Notes under the pieces: generated by a model
Told to the model about the DNA's origin: nothing
Databases searched by the model: none
What the model saw: only the letters and a program-made list of their open reading frames with translations
Shown: one piece after another, positions 17,151-25,470 of the stretch
How the letters are laid out: each line of letters starts with the position of its first letter
How positions within the stretch are numbered: position 1 is the stretch's first letter
Program-made: the position numbers and the translations under genes
Source: Psychroflexus lacisalsi
GTDB lineage: Bacteria > Bacteroidota > Bacteroidia > Flavobacteriales > Flavobacteriaceae
Assembly (NCBI RefSeq): GCF_020164495.1
Contig: NZ_JAIQYZ010000001.1
Location: 620,001-684,000, forward strand
Direction: 5' to 3'
Length of the DNA: 64,000 bases

Positions 17151-17623
17151 AGAAACTAATTTTTTTAATATGTATGATTCCAATTTTGAATGGCTGTTCT
17201 AGCACAAATGATGATAACGATGAAATTGACTGCGCCCTCATTGATATTGCAATTCCCTCTTTATATGTAAAGATAATTGATTCTACAAACGCAAATCTAA
17301 TCGAAAACGGAACCATATATCCAGACAAAATAGAGGTAGATGGTAATTTTCAAAATCCAAGTTTTCGATTTATTCCAGAAAGTGTATCTGTAGATCCTGA
17401 GTTTTTTAACACTCTAAACTTATTCATCCCAAATGCAACCAATTTTCAATACACCTTACATTTGGATGATCTGGAAACTATCGTCATAGATTTTACAGCA
17501 GAACGAATTAGTTTTATTTGTGATGTCACTTATTATGAGCCTAGCAAAGCTATTATCAATAACCTTGAGGTTGAGTTGATAGAAGTAAAACCACTAAGGT
17601 ATATGGTTGTTGTGAAAATATAG
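17147..17623 (+). CDS. Surface-type lipoprotein, unknown function
   Basis: A 158-residue lipoprotein with signal peptide and lipobox LNGCSS (Cys about 17), followed by the acidic run TNDDNDE, consistent with surface export. The mature part has two Cys residues (in EIDCALI and FICDVTY) and a beta-sandwich-like pattern. Small lipoproteins of this size with a Cys-Ala start are frequent in Flavobacteriaceae, but I cannot name a domain. Its start overlaps the stop of a T9SS tail remnant, so it seems to have been the downstream partner of a secreted protein. Confidence 0.75.
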   Translation: MKKLIFLICMIPILNGCSSTNDDNDEIDCALIDIAIPSLYVKIIDSTNANLIENGTIYPDKIEVDGNFQNPSFRFIPESVSVDPEFFNTLNLFIPNATNFQYTLHLDDLETIVIDFTAERISFICDVTYYEPSKAIINNLEVELIEVKPLRYMVVVKI

Positions 17624-18110
17624 TACAAGCACTACAACATATGATTTATGGGTGAAGTTTTGTCGAATCGATTATTTAGTTTTTTAGAAAATTAAACACT
17701 ATTTTGAAATGCTAAGGCTTTTTTTAAATCGCCATAAAGCACACACGAAAATTATGACCGTTAAAATATGAAGTAGTTTGAACCTAAGGAATGGCAAAAT
17801 GGAGATTAAAGCCTCAAATCCTAAATCCCAAAAAAAAATGAACTTCTAGCTGAAATTCGAGACCTGTTGAAGAAACAGAAAAAGTCTTAGAACTTACAGT
17901 TGCTGTATGTGTTGTTAAAATTGTTTTTGAAGTCTCTACTTCAGAAGTTTTAAATTCTGTCCCTGTATAACAAATTGATATTAAACCGTTATCATATGGA
18001 TGTTTTTAAAAATGAGCTTCTGGTGCATGGCTTCAGAAAGATTGGTATTAGGCAGTTTTTTCAAATAAAAAATCAACTTATTGCATATTGGTGTCAGAAG
18101 AAGTTGAGGC
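17624..18110. other. Gene-poor scar region between lipoprotein and glycosyltransferase
   Basis: About 490 bp with no intact gene. It contains the MscL-like tail at 17825-17890. The part at 17975-18115 can be read as a short plus-strand peptide (starting MILNRYHMDVFKNELL) that runs into the antisense of the glycosyltransferase. It could be another gene fragment, but I do not recognise it. Confidence 0.5.
17825..17890 (+). pseudogene. Remnant of a gene tail, MscL-like C-terminus, copy 2
   Basis: A second gene end (IPKKNELLAEIRDLLKKQ, then KKS and stop) preceded in frame by TAA at 17822. It matches the tail at 15760-15825 in a stretch of about 55 bp, after which the two sequences diverge. As with copy 1, no upstream coding part of a channel (the hydrophobic helices) is present. 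The motif is that of MscL C-termini in Flavobacteriaceae; other proteins with a similar helix cannot be excluded. Confidence 0.5.
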
Positions 18111-18782
18111 TTAATCCGGATAGTATTTTTTTAAGCGTTTTGGTGAAACACCTAGTTTGAAAAGCATCACCAAAAGAAAGTCTACAGTAATTTGAAAAAT
18201 GAGCCCATTCTTTTGAAAACGTCGGCCGGAAGTGACCACGGCTAGCTTAGACTTTTTAAAACGGCCTTCACGCCTTAGCCGATGTTGAATCTCGACATCT
18301 TCCATAAAGGGAATAGGTTTAAAACCATGGATGGTTTCAAAAACTTGTTTCTCAATAAACAGGGCATGGTCACCATAAGTGAAAAACTCAAGGTTCCATC
18401 GACTGAACCAAGTGTAGATTTTAAAAATAGGATTTGGGTCGTCCACAACTAGTCGGAAACTGCCACCCACCGTATCCTTAGCTTTACAAAGTTCACAGAT
18501 AGAAGCGAAGGCCTCCTTGGGGAGAAAGGTATCCGCATGAAGAAATACCAAGATGTCTCCTTGTGAGTGTCTAGCCCCTAAATTCATTTGTAAGGCTCGA
18601 CCTTTTGGAGCGCATAAACGCTTCACCTCAGGAAAGTCTTTTACGATTTCTAAAGTTCGATCACTACTCCCCCCATCAATCACAAGGATTTCAAAATTTC
18701 CCTTTAATTTTAAAGTATGCGTTAGGGTTTTTGCTATATGTGTTTCTTCGTTAAGGGTAGGTATGATGATACTAATAAGCAT
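18111..18782 (-). CDS. TIGR04283-type family 2 glycosyltransferase
   Basis: A 223-residue GT-A glycosyltransferase. The N-terminus ISIIIPTLNEE and the DGGSSDRT segment form the nucleotide-sugar site; FLHADTFLP supplies the DxD-like metal site near residue 82-84; MEDVEIQHRLRREG near 165 is the acceptor/catalytic region. Length and motifs match the TIGR04283 (arsenosugar/rSAM-associated) glycosyltransferases. No radical SAM or selenoprotein-type partner is adjacent. The C-terminus ends at a junction: the stop TAA comes from sequence outside the 428-bp repeat, so the native end may have been lost. Function is likely retained because the catalytic core is complete. Confidence 0.85.
   Translation of the reverse strand: MLISIIIPTLNEETHIAKTLTHTLKLKGNFEILVIDGGSSDRTLEIVKDFPEVKRLCAPKGRALQMNLGARHSQGDILVFLHADTFLPKEAFASICELCKAKDTVGGSFRLVVDDPNPIFKIYTWFSRWNLEFFTYGDHALFIEKQVFETIHGFKPIPFMEDVEIQHRLRREGRFKKSKLAVVTSGRRFQKNGLIFQITVDFLLVMLFKLGVSPKRLKKYYPD
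18118..18545. repeat. 428-bp direct repeat, copy 2
   Basis: Second copy of the segment at 15330-15757, inside the intact glycosyltransferase gene. Its left end coincides with the change in C-terminal coding sequence between the two copies, and its right end lies inside the gene, where copy 1 breaks off. Confidence 0.92.
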
Positions 18783-18824
18783 AAGGCAACAGGCTTCTTG
18801 GCGTTAAGCGAACTTAGATCAAAT

Positions 18825-19325
18825 TCAGAATAAAACAGCTCTATACTGAATGAGTTTGTACATAAAAATCACAAAAAACGATAAACTTGCCATTAGCTCC
18901 AAAACCGTAGACGTTAAAAAGCCTAGAAAAGATCCTAGTGCTGCTTTTAAAGCGGGCTGACTTGCCTTTTTGGCAAAAATCACTTCACCTAGATAAGCCC
19001 CAACAAAGGGACCGATGAGAATTCCTAAAGGAATAGGAGCAAGGAGGCCTACCACAAGTCCAACCCCTGCACCATACATCCCAAATTTACTACCTCCTAG
19101 CTTTTTTGTCCCTAGAATAGGAATGATATAGTCAAGGATTAAAATGACCAACGTGATTGCCAGTGTGATCCAAAGCAGACTGGAACTCACTTCAACTTCG
19201 GGAACCCAGAATAATAATAAAATCCCCAACCAGCTGATGATTAATCCGGGAACTACAGGAAGAACACTGCCTACCAGGCCAACAAGGCAACAGATAAACC
19301 CTAGGCTAACTAAAAGTATACTCAT
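18825..19325 (-). CDS. DUF456 domain-containing membrane protein
   Basis: A 166-residue integral membrane protein with about five hydrophobic helices. The opening helix with GFICCLVGLVGSVLPVVPG and the Gly-rich GAYLGEVIFAKK region are the DUF456 signature. The family is widespread and of unknown function; a Gly-zipper-like stretch suggests oligomerisation in the membrane. It lies 42 bp upstream of the glycosyltransferase on the same strand and is divergent from hemW with a 77-bp gap, so the two promoters share that gap. Confidence 0.88.
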   Translation of the reverse strand: MSILLVSLGFICCLVGLVGSVLPVVPGLIISWLGILLLFWVPEVEVSSSLLWITLAITLVILILDYIIPILGTKKLGGSKFGMYGAGVGLVVGLLAPIPLGILIGPFVGAYLGEVIFAKKASQPALKAALGSFLGFLTSTVLELMASLSFFVIFMYKLIQYRAVLF

Positions 19326-19380
19326 CGTGAAATTCTGTAAAATTGAACTTAAAACTAAAGAATTAGCTCCACTAATCCCG

Positions 19381-19388
19381 TATTTTTG
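19381..19388 (+). promoter_or_regulatory. -7 box of hemW
   Basis: TATTTTTG matches the Bacteroidota -7 consensus TAnnTTTG. It lies 14 bp before the hemW ATG, implying a leader of only about 9 nt. No good -33 TTTG is visible. Confidence 0.5.
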
Positions 19389-19402
19389 TCAAAACTATTG
19401 AA

Positions 19403-20533
19403 ATGAGTTCACTTTATATTCATATTCCCTTTTGCAAACAAGCTTGTCATTACTGTGATTTTCACTTTTCGACTACCTTAAAGCACAAGTCTAAGCTGGT
19501 GAGGGCGATTTGCAAAGAACTCATCTTGCGGAAAACCGAACTCCCAGCAGCAGTAGAAAATATTTATTTTGGAGGAGGGACGCCTAGCTTATTATCACAA
19601 GAGGATTTAGACCTTATTTTTGAAACTATTTATGCGCATTATGAGGTTGTTGAGCAGCCTGAAATTACGCTGGAGGCCAATCCAGACGACTTAGATCTGG
19701 AGTACCTACAGATGTTGTACAAAACCAAAGTTAACAGGTTGAGTATTGGAGTGCAGTCCTTTTTTGAAGTGGATTTAAAATTGATGAACAGAGCTCACAC
19801 TGCTGAAGAAGCTGAATCTTCTATTTTGCTGGCTAAACGGTTTTTTGATAATATCTCTATCGACCTGATTTACGGTATTCCAGATATGAACGAAGAACGG
19901 TGGAAAGAAAATCTGGCAAAAGCTATAGAACTTGACATTCCCCATATTTCCAGTTATGCGTTAACGGTGGAGCCCAATACTGCTTTGAAACATTTTATAG
20001 ATAAAGAAATCATTCCGCCTGTAGACGATGACTTGGCCAAATCACATTTTGATATTTTGGTAGAAACCATGGAACAAAATGATTTTGAAAATTATGAATT
20101 TTCGAACTTTGGAAAAACTGGCTACTATTCTCAGAATAACACTGCTTATTGGACGGGAAAATTCTATTTGGGTATTGGTCCTTCAGCACATAGTCATGTC
20201 AACTCCACAAGAAGCTGGAATATCAACAACAATCCCAAATACATCAAAGCTATAATAGCTGGAGAATTACCAGCAGAGCGCGAAGAATTGTCGTTGACCG
20301 ACCGCTATAACGAATACATCATGACAGGTCTTAGAACCAAGTGGGGCGTCAATGTGAAAGCGGTTGAGACCGAATTTGGCCTAAACTATGCTGCCTACCT
20401 TATGGACCAGATTCAAGATTACCAGAAACAGGGATTGTTGGCGCTAAATGGGGATATGCTGAATGTTACAGCCGAAGGAAAATTTCTTTCAGACGGCATT
20501 GCATCAGAACTATTTATGTTGAATTTGAAGTAG
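19403..20533 (+). CDS. hemW: Radical SAM heme chaperone HemW
   Basis: A 376-residue radical SAM protein. The iron-sulfur motif is near the N-terminus with Cys11, Cys15 and Cys18 (FCKQACHYCDF), the CxxxCxxC pattern with an extra Phe that distinguishes HemW. GGGTPSLL is the SAM-binding GGE-like motif. HemW proteins look like the oxygen-independent coproporphyrinogen oxidase HemN but lack its activity; they bind heme and deliver it to respiratory proteins. The absence of the HemN-type fourth Cys supports HemW. It starts 14 bp after a clear -7 box and is followed by the MmcQ/YjbR gene after 18 bp. Confidence 0.92.
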   Translation: MSSLYIHIPFCKQACHYCDFHFSTTLKHKSKLVRAICKELILRKTELPAAVENIYFGGGTPSLLSQEDLDLIFETIYAHYEVVEQPEITLEANPDDLDLEYLQMLYKTKVNRLSIGVQSFFEVDLKLMNRAHTAEEAESSILLAKRFFDNISIDLIYGIPDMNEERWKENLAKAIELDIPHISSYALTVEPNTALKHFIDKEIIPPVDDDLAKSHFDILVETMEQNDFENYEFSNFGKTGYYSQNNTAYWTGKFYLGIGPSAHSHVNSTRSWNINNNPKYIKAIIAGELPAEREELSLTDRYNEYIMTGLRTKWGVNVKAVETEFGLNYAAYLMDQIQDYQKQGLLALNGDMLNVTAEGKFLSDGIASELFMLNLK

Positions 20534-20551
20534 TAAATTGAAATTGTTGAT

Positions 20552-20920
20552 ATGAATATCGAAGAATTCAGAACGTACTGCCTAAGCAAACCAGAAGCGA
20601 CTGAAGACTTTCCTTTTGAGGAGGATACAATCGTCTTTAAAGTCAGAGGAAAATTATTTGCCCTCACTTCTTTGAAAAAATGGGAGGCTGGCGACCACAG
20701 TATCAATCTGAAATGCGACCCCGAGAAAGCCATAGAGTACCGAGAGAAATATCCAGATGAGGTTTTTCCAGGGTATCACATGAACAAAAAGCATTGGAAT
20801 ACGGTGGTTGTCGATGGACCACAACTCTTTCCAAAATTCATTCAGCACCTCATCAATCATAGTTATGAATTGGTGGTGAGCAAAATGCCAAAATCCCAGC
20901 GGCAAGGTCTGCTTCCCTGA
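20552..20920 (+). CDS. MmcQ/YjbR family DNA-binding-like protein
   Basis: A 122-residue protein of the MmcQ/YjbR (CyaY-like fold) family. The motifs LSKPEATEDFPF at residues 9-20, the lysine- and aspartate-containing LKCDPEKAIEYR and the FPGYHMNKKHWNTV motif at about 72-85 define the family. Members are small double-wing proteins described as DNA-binding, but their role is poorly known. It follows hemW by 18 bp on the same strand and is probably co-transcribed with it. Confidence 0.9.
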   Translation: MNIEEFRTYCLSKPEATEDFPFEEDTIVFKVRGKLFALTSLKKWEAGDHSINLKCDPEKAIEYREKYPDEVFPGYHMNKKHWNTVVVDGPQLFPKFIQHLINHSYELVVSKMPKSQRQGLLP

Positions 20921-20971
20921 TTGAATTCAATAAACTTCATCATTTCATAGCGGCAGATAATTCAATAACTC

Positions 20972-20979
20972 TATTTTTG
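20972..20979 (+). promoter_or_regulatory. -7 box of the MutS-like gene
   Basis: TATTTTTG matches TAnnTTTG and lies 14 bp upstream of the ATG at 20993. No clear -33 element was found. Confidence 0.45.
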
Positions 20980-20992
20980 TAGCTTAATTTTT

Positions 20993-22771
20993 ATGCATAT
21001 GCCAACGCCAGGATCTATTTATTCTGAATTTATTACAAGATATACCAAAGATTTAAAAGCGATAAAAACTCAATTATTCTGGTCGAGTATGTTGAGGTTA
21101 GCCGTTTTTGTGGCTATTGCCTTATCGGTTTACTTGTTTTGGTCATCCACAAGAATCGTCATTGGTTCCATAATAATTGGAATTGTATTGTTTTTAATTT
21201 TAGTCACCAGACACTCTAAAATCCAGTATAAAAAAGCCAAACTGAAAGCTTTACTTCAGCTCAACGAAACTGAGCTAAACGTCTTAAAAAGAGAATTCTC
21301 CGATTTGCCGGCTGGAGATCAATATAAAAATCAAGAGCATGAGTACAGTCAAGATATCGATATTTTTGGAAAACACTCATTCTTTCAGTATCTGAATAGA
21401 ACAGCTTTAAAAGAAGGTGAGGAAAATTTAGCTTCCAAACTCACCTCCAATTCTATTGATCATATCGAGCTTCGGCAAAACGCTATCAAGGAATTGGCGG
21501 AAAAAGTGGAGTTGAGACAAAACTTCACAGCAGATGCTATTTTGGTCGATACCGAAACCAAAGCCAGCAGTATCGTTAATTGGATTACTCAGTATAAAAC
21601 GTTTGTCCCAAAATGGATGTCTTGGTTTCCAGCCTTGTTTTCAATAGTATCTCTTGTAGTAATCACAGCTTATTTCTTCAATTTTATCACAGGTGCTCAA
21701 TTGTTGCTTTGTTTTATAATTGGACTAGGTATTACAGGTGCTTTTTTAAAACGCATCAATAAATTATCCAGTCATGTGAGCCAGGCGCAAAGCACCTTTC
21801 AGCAATACTTCAAACTTTTAAAATTAATAGAAGATGCTGAGTTTACTTCAGAATTACTTCAAAATTATCAAAATCAGATACACTCGGATTCAGCGAAAGC
21901 AAGTCAGATTCTAAAAACACTTTCTAAGCATATTGATGGTTTAGATCAACGTAACAATATTTTACTGGGAATTGTCCTCAACGGATTTATGCTACGCGAT
22001 TTAACGCAATCTCTCAAAATTGAGAAATGGATTACAGCTCACGCCAGTCAAGTACAAAACTGGTTTGAAATCATCGCTGAAGTTGATGCTTTTAACAGTT
22101 TAGCCAACTTTCATTTTAATCATCCTAATTATGTGTTTCCAGAAATAAAAGAAAGCGGAAGTTTCACCAAAACCAAAGGTGCTGTTCACCCGCTTATTGA
22201 TCCAGAAGATGCGGTGAGAAATGATTTTGAAATCAAAGATAATCACTTTTTCATCATCACTGGAGCAAATATGGCTGGGAAAAGTACGTTTCTAAGAACC
22301 GTTTCATTGCAAATCGTAATGTCCAATGTTGGCCTTCCCGTTTGTGCCACATCTTCTGAGTATGTGCCGACAAAACTCATCACTAGCATGCGAACGGTGG
22401 ATTCTCTTGCCGATGAAGCCTCTTACTTTTTTGCTGAATTAACGCGACTCAAATATATTGTTGATCAAATTCAAACCGACAAATATTTCATCGTCCTGGA
22501 TGAGATATTAAAAGGTACCAATTCCACTGATAAAGCCATCGGTTCCAGGAAATTTGTGGAGCGCTTGGTCAAAGCCAATGCTATTGGTATTATCGCGACT
22601 CATGACTTGAGTTTATGCGAAGTTGCGGATGACTTGCCACAAGTTCAAAACTATTATTTCGATGCTGAAATCATCGATGACGAATTGAATTTCGATTACA
22701 CTTTAAAGAAAGGTGTTTGTAAAAATATGAATGCTTCTTTCTTACTGAAGAAAATGGATATTGTGGAGTAG
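20993..22771 (+). CDS. Membrane-anchored MutS-like ATPase
   Basis: A 592-residue protein. The C-terminal third is a MutS-type ABC ATPase with Walker A GANMAGKST (about residue 423), the signature TSMRTVDSLADEAS and Walker B FIVLDEILKG. The mismatch-recognition domain of MutS1 is absent. Instead there are four hydrophobic helices: two near residues 30-70 and two near 215-255. This places it at the membrane and makes classical mismatch repair unlikely. Such MutS-related proteins are common in Bacteroidota and their substrate is unknown. It is convergent with ruvC with only 7 bp between stops. Confidence 0.85.
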   Translation: MHMPTPGSIYSEFITRYTKDLKAIKTQLFWSSMLRLAVFVAIALSVYLFWSSTRIVIGSIIIGIVLFLILVTRHSKIQYKKAKLKALLQLNETELNVLKREFSDLPAGDQYKNQEHEYSQDIDIFGKHSFFQYLNRTALKEGEENLASKLTSNSIDHIELRQNAIKELAEKVELRQNFTADAILVDTETKASSIVNWITQYKTFVPKWMSWFPALFSIVSLVVITAYFFNFITGAQLLLCFIIGLGITGAFLKRINKLSSHVSQAQSTFQQYFKLLKLIEDAEFTSELLQNYQNQIHSDSAKASQILKTLSKHIDGLDQRNNILLGIVLNGFMLRDLTQSLKIEKWITAHASQVQNWFEIIAEVDAFNSLANFHFNHPNYVFPEIKESGSFTKTKGAVHPLIDPEDAVRNDFEIKDNHFFIITGANMAGKSTFLRTVSLQIVMSNVGLPVCATSSEYVPTKLITSMRTVDSLADEASYFFAELTRLKYIVDQIQTDKYFIVLDEILKGTNSTDKAIGSRKFVERLVKANAIGIIATHDLSLCEVADDLPQVQNYYFDAEIIDDELNFDYTLKKGVCKNMNASFLLKKMDIVE

Positions 22772-22778
22772 AAACTTC

Positions 22779-23333
22779 TTACTTCTTTACTCGCTTTTCG
22801 TTCTTTTTTACGAATGCATCCCAACCTGTGTAAGATGCTCCAATATCAGGTTTTCCGCTGTTGTAAAAATGGCATACTGCCGCTGCTAAACCGTCGGTGG
22901 AGTCGAGGTTTTTAGGGAGCTCTTTTATTTTGAGCATCTGCTGCAGCATTTTGGCTACCTGCTCTTTACTGGCGTTTCCGTTGCCCGTAATCGCCATTTT
23001 AATTTTTTTAGGAAGGTATTCGGTGATAGGAATTTCCCTGGATAAGCCAGCCGCCATGGCTACTCCTTGAGCACGGCCTAATTTTAACATGGACTGAACA
23101 TTTTTCCCAAAAAACGGCGCTTCAATCGCGATTTCATCGGGGTGGTAGGTGTCTATCAATTCGATGGTGCGCTCAAAAATCATTTTTAATTTAGTGTAGT
23201 GGTCATCGTATTTTTTCAGCATCAATTCATTGAGCTGGACAAATTTCATTTTTTTGTTCACAATCTCAATGACTCCAAATCCCATGATCGTAGTTCCTGG
23301 ATCAATGCCTAATATGATTCTTTCTGTCGCCAA
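22779..23333 (-). CDS. ruvC: Holliday junction resolvase RuvC
   Basis: A 184-residue endonuclease that resolves Holliday junctions together with RuvAB. The RNase H-like active site is visible: Asp in LGIDPGTT near residue 10, Glu in IEAPFFGKN near 70, and Asp in DSTDGLAAAVCHF near 143-146. The start is a TTG at 23333, supported by the conserved N-terminal ERIILGIDPGTT; I found no ATG just upstream. It is divergent from the flippase-like gene, with the two starts only 27 bp apart, so their promoters overlap. Confidence 0.92.
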   Translation of the reverse strand: MATERIILGIDPGTTIMGFGVIEIVNKKMKFVQLNELMLKKYDDHYTKLKMIFERTIELIDTYHPDEIAIEAPFFGKNVQSMLKLGRAQGVAMAAGLSREIPITEYLPKKIKMAITGNGNASKEQVAKMLQQMLKIKELPKNLDSTDGLAAAVCHFYNSGKPDIGASYTGWDAFVKKNEKRVKK

Positions 23334-23360
23334 TAGCTTATTTATTTGTTATTTTGTAGG

Positions 23361-24305
23361 ATGCAGTTACCTCACAAAACTAAGCAATTCTTGAGTTTAG
23401 CCGTCAAACTTTTGGTGGTAAGTCTAAGTTTTGTGGTTATTTATGATGCGTTTCAGGACCTCAATTGGAATTTGTTGCAATTCATTTCTAATAATTCTCA
23501 CCTGAGTCAACTTCTGTTTTCAGGCTTATTTTTTTCTCTTCTGAATTGGTTACTAGAAACTTTAAAGTGGAAAACTTTAATTCATGACCACAAGTCTATT
23601 CAGTTTCTGGGAGCTTTTTCGGAAACTTTGAGAGCGCATGCGGTCAGCATTATTACACCAAATAAGATTGGTGAATTTGGTGCCAAAGCCAGCTTTTATC
23701 CAAAACAAATGCGAAAGCTGGTCTTAAAACAAACCCTTACAGGACAGCTGTACCAACTAGTCGCAACATGTTTTTTTGGAATTTTAGGCTTTGGAGTGCT
23801 GTTTCCTGAATTGTCCTCTTCCTTGAAATTCTCTATCAGTACCGCTTTAGTAATGGTATTTATTTTAGGAGTAGTGTTCTCTTTGACCAAGAGCTCTTAT
23901 AAGTGGTTTAAAAAGCTGAAGAGCTATTTTATTTCTTTGTCAATTTTATCGAATACTACTAACACAAAAGCCTTGTTGCTTTCGGTTTTGAGATACCTAA
24001 CCTTTAGCCATCAGTTCTACTTTCTGCTCTACTTTTTCCAACCAGAATTGGGTTATCTGGAAGTGATGCCTGTTTTGTTTGTGATTTATCTAGTGAGTTC
24101 AATTGTGCCAACGTTTTTACTTTTGGATGTGACTTTGAAGACAAGCCTTAGTCTCGTTTTACTCGATGGAATCATTTCTTCTGAAATTGTGCTTATGGTG
24201 AATTTAATGATGTGGATCTTCAATTTTGGACTTCCAGCATTTGTAGGGAATCTCCTGATTTTATCACCAAAACAAAGTTCACTACAACCTAAAAAAGCCT
24301 TATGA
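23361..24305 (+). CDS. Flippase-like / lysylphosphatidylglycerol synthase TM family protein
   Basis: A polytopic membrane protein of 314 residues with about seven to eight hydrophobic helices. The motif SIITPNKIGEFGAKASFY near residues 95-112 corresponds to the (T/N)P..hGE.. segment of the LPG synthase TM (AglD/flippase-like) family. The start chosen is ATG at 23361; an upstream TTG at 23346 is less likely. The family moves or modifies lipids and sugars in envelope polymer pathways. It overlaps the next glycosyltransferase gene by 4 bp, which suggests that both act on the same lipid-linked substrate. Confidence 0.8.
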   Translation: MQLPHKTKQFLSLAVKLLVVSLSFVVIYDAFQDLNWNLLQFISNNSHLSQLLFSGLFFSLLNWLLETLKWKTLIHDHKSIQFLGAFSETLRAHAVSIITPNKIGEFGAKASFYPKQMRKLVLKQTLTGQLYQLVATCFFGILGFGVLFPELSSSLKFSISTALVMVFILGVVFSLTKSSYKWFKKLKSYFISLSILSNTTNTKALLLSVLRYLTFSHQFYFLLYFFQPELGYLEVMPVLFVIYLVSSIVPTFLLLDVTLKTSLSLVLLDGIISSEIVLMVNLMMWIFNFGLPAFVGNLLILSPKQSSLQPKKAL

Positions 24306-25435
24306 GTTGGCTTGTAGTGTTCTATTTCATCTTAGGCTTGTACGTCTTATATATCCTTAGTTTGACTTTGGGTTTATCAAAACTTAAGTCTACAGATCTT
24401 AAACTACAGAATCAACTCAAAACTAAGTTTTCTGTGGTTATCCCTATGAGAAATGAAGCCGAAAATTTACCGGCATTATTTCAGTCGATTTCAGAATTGT
24501 CGTATCCTAAAAATTTATTCGAAATTATTTTAGTGGATGACGACTCCCAGGACGCTTCATGGAAATTTGCTAGAGAGTTCCAAGCTCGCTATCGAGATAT
24601 TAAAATCTGCCTTTTATCAATTTCAGAAGAAAAGTATACGCCTAAAAAGAATGCAATTTGTACGGCGATTCGTAAGTCTTCTTTTTCGTATATTTTGACG
24701 ACTGATGCGGATGTGATTTTACCAGAGAACTGGCTGAAGAGCCTTGATGCTAAGCTGCAAAGCACTGGAGCAGATATAATAGCTGGTGGAGTAGTAGTGA
24801 CAAAAAAATCTTCATTTCTGTCTCACTATCAGCATTTTGACATGTTGAGTTTACAGCTTTTTGGTTTAGGAAGTTTTGCTCAAAAGTATCCTGTGGTGTG
24901 CAACGGTGCTAATTTGTGTTTCAGGAAATCAGCATACCTGGAAGCTGATGTGAATCGCGGAAAAGAAAATATTGCAAGCGGTGATGATGTATTTACGCTG
25001 CAGAAATTCAAGCAACTTGGCTTTAAAATTGACTTTTTAACCGATTCTCAAAGTGTTGTTTGGACTCAAGCTTTGGAATCCTTTGAGGGCTTGTGGCAGC
25101 AGCGTAGGCGATGGGCAAGCAAAACAGCTTCTGTAGAGAGCTGGTATTTGAAATCAGTTGGAATTTTGGTAACGCTGATGCAGTTGACCTTGATTTTAAG
25201 CTTAATTCTTTGGTTTTGGGAGTCCGCTTTTTTTGGATTTTTGATCAATGCTTTTCTGTTAAAATTTTTCGTGGATGGCTGGAGTTTGACTAGAATGGTA
25301 AAGATTCAGAATCTAGGATTTTGCTGGACAGATTTTTTGAAAGTCAGCTTGGTATATCCATTTTTTACATTGTTTTTTTCCTTGACAAGTTTTTTTGGAA
25401 AATTTGAATGGAAGGGAAGACGGTTTCAGAAATAA
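24302..25435 (+). CDS. Family 2 membrane glycosyltransferase
   Basis: A 377-residue processive-type GT2. One N-terminal helix (about 3-22) precedes the GT-A domain with FSVVIPMRNEAEN, the metal-binding DDD in LVDDDSQD, TDADVILP, and the QQRRRWAS motif near residue 265 typical of processive GT2 enzymes (QxxRW). Two or three C-terminal helices follow. It may add hexoses to a lipid carrier or build a polysaccharide. The 4-bp overlap with the upstream flippase-like gene indicates an operon of two genes. The acceptor is unknown. Confidence 0.88.
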   Translation: MSWLVVFYFILGLYVLYILSLTLGLSKLKSTDLKLQNQLKTKFSVVIPMRNEAENLPALFQSISELSYPKNLFEIILVDDDSQDASWKFAREFQARYRDIKICLLSISEEKYTPKKNAICTAIRKSSFSYILTTDADVILPENWLKSLDAKLQSTGADIIAGGVVVTKKSSFLSHYQHFDMLSLQLFGLGSFAQKYPVVCNGANLCFRKSAYLEADVNRGKENIASGDDVFTLQKFKQLGFKIDFLTDSQSVVWTQALESFEGLWQQRRRWASKTASVESWYLKSVGILVTLMQLTLILSLILWFWESAFFGFLINAFLLKFFVDGWSLTRMVKIQNLGFCWTDFLKVSLVYPFFTLFFSLTSFFGKFEWKGRRFQK

Positions 25436-25470
25436 TAAAAGAGGCACAAAACCCCAAAAGGGCTTATTTT

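Noticed and set aside
17975-18160. A 61-codon plus-strand frame (MILNRYHMDV...)
   Set aside because: Its second half is antisense to the glycosyltransferase repeat. The first part might be a gene remnant but I recognise nothing, so it is not listed as a gene.
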